From positions 1 to 9,917 of the forward strand of contig CAZTXD010000136.1 of NCBI GenBank assembly GCA_964617995.1: 9,917 nucleotides of DNA, written 5' to 3'. Shown piece by piece: positions 4,250 to 9,917 of the stretch (its first letter is position 1; each line of letters begins with the position of its first letter). This DNA comes from CAZTXD01 sp964617995. GTDB lineage: Bacteria; Actinomycetota; Acidimicrobiia; Spongiisociales; ZC4RG35. Position numbers and translations under genes: made by a program. The notes beneath the pieces are model-generated. The model was not told the DNA's origin, made no database searches, and worked only from the letters and a program-made list of their open reading frames with translations.

Positions 4250-6214
4250 TCAGTCATCGGGTTCGGTGGTGGTCGTGGTCGGTTCGGTGGTGGTCGTGGT
4301 GGTCGTGGTGGTCGTCGTCGTGGTGGTGGTCGGAGGAGTCCGGCCGAGGGTGACGGTGATGGCGTCGCCGGGGAGGGCGGTGGCGCCGGCCGCCGGGAAC
4401 TGGGCCACTACCCGGCCGTCCAGGTCGGGATCGTTGACGGTCTCGGTGGCGTTGGAGATCGAGATATTCAAGCCGACGGCGTCGAGCTCGGCGCGGGCCT
4501 GGTCGGGGGTGAGGCCGAACAGGTCCGGGATGGTCACCGGCTCCGGACCGCGTGATACGACCAGCAGGATCGTCTCTCCGACCTCCACCGTTGAGCCCGC
4601 CACCGGATCGGTCTCGATTACCACCCCCTGGGGAACCTCGTTGTCGTATTGCTCAGAGACCGTGAAACGGAGACCCGCGTCCTGGAGACGCTGGCCGGCG
4701 TCGCGCTCGGTCAACCCGGAGAGATCTTCGAGTTCGACGGTCTGGGGACCCTCGGAGATGATCAGGTCGATAGGGGATCCACCCCCGGCCCGGACACCAG
4801 GAGGCGGGCTCTGATCGACGACGATCCCCGCCGGCTGCTCGTCGGGTCGGGTGGTGATGTTCCCGACCACGAAGCCGGACTGGTCGATCAACTCGCGGGC
4901 GGTTGCCTCGTCCTGGCCGATCAGTATCGGCACCTCGAACTCCTCGGGCCCCGAGGAGATGAACAGCTCCACTGTGGAGTCCTCTTCGACCTCCTCCCCG
5001 GCGGGGGGGTCGGTTCGGATCGCCCGACCCAGTTCCATCTCGTCGCTCGCCTCCCGGGTGATGGACACGCGCAGGCCTTCCGCTTCCAGGCGGTCGACCG
5101 CCTCCTCCTCGGGCAGGTTGGTGACATTCGGGACGATCACCAGGGTCGGCTCTTCTTCTCCGGACAGAGCCTGGAAGAGCACGAAGATGAGGACCGTGAG
5201 CAGACCGAGCAGGCCGAAGGCGGTGAGGATGAACGGAAGCTGGGAGGGCGGCTCCTCCTCGAGCTGGCGATAGACCTCGTCGGGCGGGGCGGTGGCGGGC
5301 GGCATCGCTGAGGGGATGACCCGGGTCGACGCATCCGGGTCGGCGAAGTTCCCGGCCCCGGCCACCACCGGGGCCGGGGCAGAAGGGGTCTGTCCGCGCA
5401 GGACCGCCACCAGGTCGGCTCGCATGTCCTCGGCGCTCTGGTAGCGACCGGACGGATCCTTGCGGAGCGCCCTCATCACCACGGCGTCGAGCTGCGGGGT
5501 GACGTCGGGATTGATGGAGGAGGGTGGAACGGCGTCGGTCGAGACGTGCTGGAAGGCTACAGACATGGGGCTGTCGCCCTGGAACGGCGGACGACCGGTG
5601 AGCATCTCGTAAAGCACGACGCCCAGCGAATACACATCGGAGCGAGCGTCGGCGGAGGCTCCCTGCGCCTGCTCGGGAGAGAAATAGGTTGCGGTTCCGA
5701 TAACCGAACCGGTACGGGTCAGTTCCTGGGAGTCGTCCCATGCCCGGGCTATGCCGAAGTCGGTTACCTTCACCGTGCCGTCCGCAGCGAGAAGGATGTT
5801 GCCCGGCTTGATGTCGCGATGGACCAGGCCCGCGCGATGAGCGACCGAGAGGGCAGCTCCCACCTCGGCGGCGATCTCGACGGCCCGCCGCGGCAGCAAC
5901 GCGCCTTCGGAGCGGAGGACGTCGCGCAGCGACCGACCATCCACCAGCTCCATCACGATGAAGTAGGTGTCTCCTGCCTCACCCCAGTCGTAGATCCCCA
6001 CGATGTTGGGATGGCTCAGGTTGGCGGCGGCCTGCGCCTCACGCCGGAAGCGCTTGACGAAGGCCTCGTCCGACGAGTACTGGGAATGGAGCATCTTGAC
6101 CGCGACCCGGCGACCCAGGAGCGAGTCCTGAGCCTGATACACGTCGGCCATGCCTCCTCGGGCGATGTGGGAGGCGAGTTGGTACCGGTCGGTGAGGGGG
6201 CGGGGAGTTTCCAT
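4250..6214 (-). CDS. pknB: PASTA-domain serine/threonine kinase PknB
   Basis: This is a 654-residue membrane-spanning kinase that phosphorylates growth and division proteins. The kinase domain (about 10-272) has the glycine loop ARGGMADVY, invariant K40, E59, catalytic HRDIKPGN (D134, N139) and DFG (152-154). Its activation loop has T166 and T168, in the place of the two autophosphorylated threonines of mycobacterial PknB, before GTATYFSPEQ. A proline/alanine-rich juxtamembrane stretch (275-325) precedes one transmembrane helix (about 326-350). Outside lie four PASTA repeats, about 357-422, 425-489, 491-556 and 558-624, which bind muropeptides or lipid II in relatives. The protein then ends in T15-EP-T5-EPDD. 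The gene lies 32 nt after pbpA as the last gene of the operon. AGAGG lies close before the ATG. No second kinase (pknA) separates it from pbpA. Confidence 0.97.
   Translation of the reverse strand: METPRPLTDRYQLASHIARGGMADVYQAQDSLLGRRVAVKMLHSQYSSDEAFVKRFRREAQAAANLSHPNIVGIYDWGEAGDTYFIVMELVDGRSLRDVLRSEGALLPRRAVEIAAEVGAALSVAHRAGLVHRDIKPGNILLAADGTVKVTDFGIARAWDDSQELTRTGSVIGTATYFSPEQAQGASADARSDVYSLGVVLYEMLTGRPPFQGDSPMSVAFQHVSTDAVPPSSINPDVTPQLDAVVMRALRKDPSGRYQSAEDMRADLVAVLRGQTPSAPAPVVAGAGNFADPDASTRVIPSAMPPATAPPDEVYRQLEEEPPSQLPFILTAFGLLGLLTVLIFVLFQALSGEEEPTLVIVPNVTNLPEEEAVDRLEAEGLRVSITREASDEMELGRAIRTDPPAGEEVEEDSTVELFISSGPEEFEVPILIGQDEATARELIDQSGFVVGNITTRPDEQPAGIVVDQSPPPGVRAGGGSPIDLIISEGPQTVELEDLSGLTERDAGQRLQDAGLRFTVSEQYDNEVPQGVVIETDPVAGSTVEVGETILLVVSRGPEPVTIPDLFGLTPDQARAELDAVGLNISISNATETVNDPDLDGRVVAQFPAAGATALPGDAITVTLGRTPPTTTTTTTTTTTTTTTEPTTTTTEPDD
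4265..4330. repeat. Triplet repeat encoding the threonine tail of PknB
   Basis: Two runs of ACC/ACG codons (read on the minus strand) encode five threonines (4265-4279) and fifteen threonines (4286-4330), interrupted by a Glu-Pro pair (4280-4285). The codon mix (GGT and CGT on the plus strand) is irregular, so the run has either been stable long enough to diverge or is kept for the amino acid. Slippage could still change its length without breaking the frame. Confidence 0.85.
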
Positions 6215-6246
6215 AGACCTCTAGGGAGCGCGCTGAATGATAGGGA

Positions 6247-7704
6247 TCAGCTTCGACTTTCTAGCCAACCGGCGATGAGGGTCCCCGCCACCGGCGCAGC
6301 GACTCTCCCGCCGGTGTCGGACTCGCCCGTGGCCGGCTGAGGCTCGAACATCACCGCGATGGCGATGCTGGGGGCGTCGATGGGGGCGAAGCCGATGAAC
6401 CACGGATAGGACTGGCCGTCGCGGGCCTGGGCGGTGCCGGTCTTGCCGGCGACCCGCACCCCCGGGACGGTGGCGGCGGTGCCGGTTCCCTCGGTGACGA
6501 CCCTCTCCATCATCTGGGCGACGATGGTGGCCGTGGCGGGAGCCATCGCCCGGCCCAGTGTGGATGGTTGGGTGTGCTGGACCGTGTTCCCATCGGCGTC
6601 GAAGATCTCGTCGATCAGGTAGGGTTCGGGCACCACCCCCTCGTTGGCGATGGCCGCCGCCACCATCGCCATCTGGAGGGGCGTGGCGCGCACGTCTCTC
6701 TCCCCGAGACCGCTCTGACCGAGTGCGGCGTCGTCCTCGGCCAGCTCGTCGGTGAGGAAGGACGAGGTGGCCACCTCCCAGGGAAACTCGAGTTCCTGGT
6801 TGAAGCCGAGCGCCTCGGCCATGATTCCGATGTCTGAGGCGCCCACCTGGATGGCCAGATTGGCGAACACGGTGTTGCAGGAGCGGACGAAACCCCGCAT
6901 CAGCGTGACCTCCGTGCCGTCGCCGCACCGACCCCCGCCGAAGTTGGACACCGTGGCCGTCGAGCCGGGAAGCTGGAACTCGGCCGGGTCGTCGAAGGTC
7001 GTCTCCGGTCCCGCCACCCCCACATCGACAGCCGCGGCCGTCACGAGGGTCTTGAACGTCGATCCCGGTGGGAAGAGCTCGCGGGTGGCCCTGTCGGCCA
7101 GAGGCCTGTCGGGATCGGCCAGGAGCTCCTCCCAGTAGGCGGCGCCGTCGGGACCGTCCAGCGCGGACGGATCGAACGACGGGGTGGAGACCATGGCGAG
7201 GATCCCGCCCGTCGACGGGTCCAGGGCCACCACCGCCCCGGAACGGTCGCCCAACGCCTCGTAGGCGAGGCGCTGGAGCCCACTGTCCATGGTGAGGCGC
7301 ATGCTCCGGGGACTTAGCTCCCGTCCGAGGATCGCCGACACGAGGTCGGAGAAGGTGAGGTCACGGCGACTACGGAGGATGTCGACGAAGGTGCCCTCCA
7401 GTCCACCGTCACCGACGATCACCGATGTGTAGCCGACGGTGTGGGCGAACACCGGTCCCTCCGGATACACCCGGTCGAACTGTCTGGGGTCGTCGGGGGA
7501 AGGCACCGACTCGGCGAGGATCGTCCCGTCGGCGGCGACGATCACTCCCCTCTCCTTGCCGGCCTGGGAGATCGCCTGACGGGTGTTGCGTGGGTCGCTC
7601 CGGTAGTCGTCGGCCCTGACCGCCTGAATCCAGGTGACGGCTCCCACCAGGACCCCGAGGCAGACGAACAGCCCGATGGCGAGTCTCCGGATGGGCCCGT
7701 TCAC
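6247..7704 (-). CDS. pbpA: Class B penicillin-binding protein PbpA (peptidoglycan transpeptidase)
   Basis: This 485-residue monofunctional transpeptidase forms peptide cross-links in peptidoglycan, presumably with the SEDS enzyme encoded just before it. Residues 7-29 form an uncleaved signal anchor (LAIGLFVCLGVLVGAVTWIQA), with the rest extracytoplasmic. The catalytic motifs are complete: S215-T-F-K218 in PPGSTFKTL, S275-C-N277, and K421-T-G in AGKTGTAQ. Segments such as RGVIVAADGTILA (52-64) and GAVVALDPSTGGILAMVSTP (156-175) are typical of the PbpA/FtsI group. The length is close to that of mycobacterial PbpA. The start is a GTG (7702-7704) overlapping the rodA stop as GTGA, with GAGGAG five bases upstream. 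In mycobacteria PbpA is a substrate of PknB and a contact of CrgA, both encoded nearby. Confidence 0.96.
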   Translation of the reverse strand: MNGPIRRLAIGLFVCLGVLVGAVTWIQAVRADDYRSDPRNTRQAISQAGKERGVIVAADGTILAESVPSPDDPRQFDRVYPEGPVFAHTVGYTSVIVGDGGLEGTFVDILRSRRDLTFSDLVSAILGRELSPRSMRLTMDSGLQRLAYEALGDRSGAVVALDPSTGGILAMVSTPSFDPSALDGPDGAAYWEELLADPDRPLADRATRELFPPGSTFKTLVTAAAVDVGVAGPETTFDDPAEFQLPGSTATVSNFGGGRCGDGTEVTLMRGFVRSCNTVFANLAIQVGASDIGIMAEALGFNQELEFPWEVATSSFLTDELAEDDAALGQSGLGERDVRATPLQMAMVAAAIANEGVVPEPYLIDEIFDADGNTVQHTQPSTLGRAMAPATATIVAQMMERVVTEGTGTAATVPGVRVAGKTGTAQARDGQSYPWFIGFAPIDAPSIAIAVMFEPQPATGESDTGGRVAAPVAGTLIAGWLESRS

Positions 7705-8996
7705 GAGCGCTCCTCGTGGCTGGACCGCTCGAGCAGGGCCAGCAGCAGGAAGTTGCCGACGAGAGCGGAGCCCCCGTAGGACATGAACGGCAGGGTGATG
7801 CCCGTCAGGGGCAGTACCCGGACGACACCGCCGATGATGAGGAAGGTCTGGAGTCCGATCACGAAGGTGAGCCCGGCCGCGAGGAGAGATCGGAACCGGT
7901 CGCGGGAGCGGAGAGCAATCCCGAATCCGGCTGCCAGGAAGAGAGCGAAGCAGCAGATCACGGCCACGGAGCCCGCCAGGCCGAGCTCCTCGCCCACGGC
8001 GGCGAAGATGAAATCGGTGGAGGCGTTGGGGATGAGCGTCGGCCGACCCAACCCGGGTCCAGATCCCGACAGGCTTCCCGTACCCAGGGCGAAGAGACCC
8101 TGCGCGACCTGGAATCCCACGTCCTCATAGTCGGCGAACGGGGTCAGCCACGCCTGCACACGCCGCTGCACATGGTCGAATGTCATCCAGGCGGCCACAC
8201 CTCCGCCGATCGCCATCACCCCGCCCGCCAGCAGGTAGCCGGCCGCCCCGGTGGCCGCGTAGAGGAGGGCGGCGAAGGTGACGAACAGCAGAAGGGAGGC
8301 CCCCAGGTCACGCTGATAGACGAGGATCAGCAGGCTCCCGGCCCACACCATGACCAGCGGGACGAGCTGGCGCGGTTCGGGCACCCTGATGAGGCCCAAC
8401 CGGCGATGGGCACCGGTGAGGGCGGCCTGCCGGTCGGCGAGAAAACCGGCGAGGAACACCACGAAGAGGACCTTGGCGATCTCAGCCGGCTGGAAGTGGA
8501 GCTGGGTGAAGTTCAAGTCGAGCACGACCCACAGCCGGCTTCCCCCCTGGCTCAACCCACGTATGGGCAGGGGCCCTGTGACGGGGAGGTTGGGGAGGAG
8601 AAGCAGACCGACGGCCGCTATCAACATGAGGTTGCGGAACCGGCGTAGGGTGCTGAGTCCCGACCTGGCGAGCAGCGCCAGCAGGGCCGCCGCTGCTCCC
8701 GCTCCGATCAACAGCCACCAGCGCTGGAGTCCCGCCCGGTACGGGGACAGTCGATAGACCTCCATGAAGCCGATGGCCGCCAGCAGGATGATGGGGGGCA
8801 GCAGCAGGGGGGTGGCGTCGGGCGCCCATGTGCGGAGCGAGACATGCAGACCACCGAAGGCGATGAGGAAAACGAGGAAGGTGAGCCCGGCCTGCGCCCC
8901 CACCCCCTCCCCGGCGGCGAAGTCGACCAGCGCCACCCCGAATGCGGCCAGGGCCGAACCTACGACTATGAGCACCGCTTCAGCTGTGCGAGTCAT
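7701..8996 (-). CDS. rodA: SEDS peptidoglycan glycosyltransferase RodA/FtsW family
   Basis: This 431-residue polytopic membrane protein has about twelve hydrophobic segments. SEDS proteins polymerise lipid II into glycan strands with a class B PBP as partner, here PbpA encoded with a 4-nt overlap. Visible family signatures are SRLWVVLDLNFTQLHFQPAEIAK (written here as its two parts: SRLWVVLDLN at 153-162 and QPAEIAK at 169-175), QRDLGAS (228-234), STDFIFAAVGEELGL (326-340) and PFMSYGGS (403-410). The external loop at 286-295 (PFADYEDVGF) carries acidic residues where the proposed catalytic aspartate of RodA sits. The ATG at 8994-8996 has GGAG directly against it, with no spacer, so initiation may be weak or depend on coupling. 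The 72-nt gap to pstP contains a heptamer repeat. The choice of RodA rather than FtsW rests on cluster synteny. Confidence 0.94.
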   Translation of the reverse strand: MTRTAEAVLIVVGSALAAFGVALVDFAAGEGVGAQAGLTFLVFLIAFGGLHVSLRTWAPDATPLLLPPIILLAAIGFMEVYRLSPYRAGLQRWWLLIGAGAAAALLALLARSGLSTLRRFRNLMLIAAVGLLLLPNLPVTGPLPIRGLSQGGSRLWVVLDLNFTQLHFQPAEIAKVLFVVFLAGFLADRQAALTGAHRRLGLIRVPEPRQLVPLVMVWAGSLLILVYQRDLGASLLLFVTFAALLYAATGAAGYLLAGGVMAIGGGVAAWMTFDHVQRRVQAWLTPFADYEDVGFQVAQGLFALGTGSLSGSGPGLGRPTLIPNASTDFIFAAVGEELGLAGSVAVICCFALFLAAGFGIALRSRDRFRSLLAAGLTFVIGLQTFLIIGGVVRVLPLTGITLPFMSYGGSALVGNFLLLALLERSSHEERS

Positions 8997-9002
8997 CTCC
9001 GG

Positions 9003-9030
9003 TCGGAACTCGGAATTCGGAAGCCGGAGG
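9003..9030. repeat. Degenerate heptamer array TCGGAAN, four copies
   Basis: TCGGAAC (9003-9009), TCGGAAT (9010-9016), TCGGAAG (9017-9023) and CCGGAGG (9024-9030) follow one another in a strict 7-nt period and run into CCGG. It is the same core unit and the same strand orientation as the array at 4164-4187. It sits in the 72-bp spacer between pstP and rodA, ending 6 bases before the rodA start codon when read on the minus strand. Confidence 0.8.
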
Positions 9031-9068
9031 CCGGTGCCTTCGCCGACGGATCGGGAGCCCTCATCTCG

Positions 9069-9791
9069 TCACTCCGGCGACTCGGTGTCTTCCACGTCCA
9101 CGACCACCACGGTGATGTTGTCGTGCCCGCCGGCGGCATTGGCCGCTTCGATGAGCCCCCAGGCGGCCTCCTCCACGGATTCGGCCGCGAGCTGATCGGC
9201 GATCTCTTTGTCGGCGAGCATGGAATGGACTCCGTCGGAACAGAGGAGAAAACGATCCCCGGGCTGCACGGGTTCCTCGATCTCGTCGACCATGAGGTTC
9301 TGGGTCAGGCCGAGGGCGCGGGTGATCATGTTGCGCTGCGGGTGATTCTGGGCTTCTTCGGGGCTGAGCTGACCGGCCGCCACGTATTCGGCGGCAACGG
9401 TGTGGTCGATGGTGAGCTGTCGGAGGGAGCTGTCGCGGAGGAGATAGGCGCGGCTGTCTCCCACATGGGCCACGCGGGCCACGCCGGAGTTCCCCAGCTC
9501 GAGGACGGTCATGGTGGTGCCCATCCCTGCCAGCTCGGGATTCTCGGCGACCTGTATGAGTAGGGCGTTGTTGGCGCCTAGGACACGCCGGCCGGGTGCC
9601 CCCTCGGTGTCGGTGGCGGTCTCGACGGCGATACGGGATGCGACCTCACCGGCGACATGGCCACCCATCCCATCGGCGACTATGAAAAGGGGTGGGTCGG
9701 AGCTGCTCCCCGAATCCGGGGGAAAGAGGGAGTCCTCGTTGTTCGATCGCACCAACCCGGTGTGTGTGGCGCTTGCCCATTGATATTTCAC
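9069..9791 (-). CDS. pstP: PP2C-family Ser/Thr protein phosphatase PstP
   Basis: This 240-residue metal-dependent phosphatase removes phosphate from PknB and its substrates. The PPM/PP2C motifs occur in order: RSNNED (15-20), VADGMGGHVAGEVAS (38-52) with metal ligand D40, GTTMTVLEL (91-99), VGDSRAYLL (110-118), LTIDHTV (126-132), RALG (158-161), LLCSDGV (182-188) with D186, and GGHDNITVVVVDV (221-233) with D224. The domain is complete, but the protein stops just after it. There is no transmembrane helix or external domain, unlike mycobacterial PstP of about 510 residues. It is therefore probably a soluble cytoplasmic enzyme. The start is a GTG (9789-9791) overlapping the upstream FHA gene's stop as GTGA, with GGAG five bases before it. 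The gene order and coupling point to co-regulation with the kinase at the end of the operon. Confidence 0.96.
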   Translation of the reverse strand: MKYQWASATHTGLVRSNNEDSLFPPDSGSSSDPPLFIVADGMGGHVAGEVASRIAVETATDTEGAPGRRVLGANNALLIQVAENPELAGMGTTMTVLELGNSGVARVAHVGDSRAYLLRDSSLRQLTIDHTVAAEYVAAGQLSPEEAQNHPQRNMITRALGLTQNLMVDEIEEPVQPGDRFLLCSDGVHSMLADKEIADQLAAESVEEAAWGLIEAANAAGGHDNITVVVVDVEDTESPE

Positions 9792-9917
9792 CGTATCTCC
9801 ATGACCGTCTTGCCCACCTGGACGGCGTCTCCTCTCCGTAGCTCTGTCGGAGCGGTCACCCGTCTCCCATTCAAGTATGTGCCGTTCGTGCTGCCCAGGT
9901 CATGGAGGGTGAGCCCG
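9788..9917 (-). CDS. fhaB: FHA-domain protein, C-terminal part (FhaB/FipA-like), partial
   Basis: On the minus strand an open frame enters at the window's right edge and ends with TGA at 9788-9790. It gives 42 residues that form the end of a forkhead-associated domain. LTLHDLGSTNGTYLNGRRV (2-20) is the characteristic conserved strand-and-loop segment, followed by TELRRGDAVQVGKTVMEIR, the final strands. FHA domains bind phosphothreonine, typically on kinase substrates or the kinase itself. The protein ends right after the FHA domain, as in mycobacterial FhaB, and the stop overlaps the pstP start. The N-terminal portion lies outside the window. The name rests on the domain plus cluster order. 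Confidence 0.9.
   Translation of the reverse strand, partial: GLTLHDLGSTNGTYLNGRRVTAPTELRRGDAVQVGKTVMEIR

Noticed and set aside
4265..4330. Repeat tract considered as a CRISPR or regulatory array
   Set aside because: It is an in-frame threonine codon run at the end of pknB, with no repeat-spacer structure.
7716..8648. Plus-strand open frame of 310 codons opposite rodA
   Set aside because: The translation is low-complexity polar sequence (Glu, Gly, Gln, His) typical of the antisense of a hydrophobic membrane protein.

Overview
The window is a high-GC, densely packed bacterial segment. The gene order points to a member of the Actinomycetota close to the chromosomal origin of replication. The minus-strand block fhaB(partial)-pstP-rodA-pbpA-pknB, converging on plus-strand crgA and trpG, with a tRNA-Ala some 3.3 kb further left, is the order I know from the origin-proximal region of Mycobacterium tuberculosis (alaT, crgA, trpG, pknB, pknA, pbpA, rodA, pstP, fhaB, fhaA). 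CrgA is an actinobacterial protein. The absence of pknA and the compact, soluble PstP suggest a lineage outside the mycobacteria, perhaps a deep-branching class such as Acidimicrobiia; that taxonomic guess is inference.

Layout. Bases 1-54 are the 3' two thirds of tRNA-Ala(UGC), followed by a hairpin. Bases 141-1668 hold a three-gene plus-strand operon: an ArsR-type repressor without cysteines, an AHSA1/SRPBCC-fold protein and a RibD C-terminal/dihydrofolate-reductase-like protein. A 10-bp-arm perfect inverted repeat straddles the repressor's start codon. Bases 1781-3244 hold a thiolase with a complete catalytic set and, 12 nt behind it, a small membrane-anchored putative zinc-ribbon protein. 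The 125-bp spacer before crgA contains a perfect DnaA box and several near matches. crgA and trpG overlap by 4 nt.

From 9917 down to 4250 the minus strand carries the growth and division signalling operon: an FHA-domain protein, a PP2C phosphatase, a SEDS glycosyltransferase (RodA), a class B transpeptidase (PbpA) and a PASTA kinase (PknB). Together these couple sensing of cell-wall material by the PASTA domains, reversible Ser/Thr phosphorylation and peptidoglycan synthesis. CrgA, a partner of the division machinery in other actinobacteria, sits directly opposite.

Nothing here looks like an undescribed defence system, mobile element or CRISPR locus. The points most worth a second look are the palindrome over the arsR start with a promoter implying a leaderless message, the DnaA-box group before crgA, a heptamer repeat family at two intergenic sites, the 15-threonine tail on PknB, the single-kinase cluster with a truncated-type PstP, and the unrecognised zinc-ribbon protein. 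All 12 genes end in TGA.
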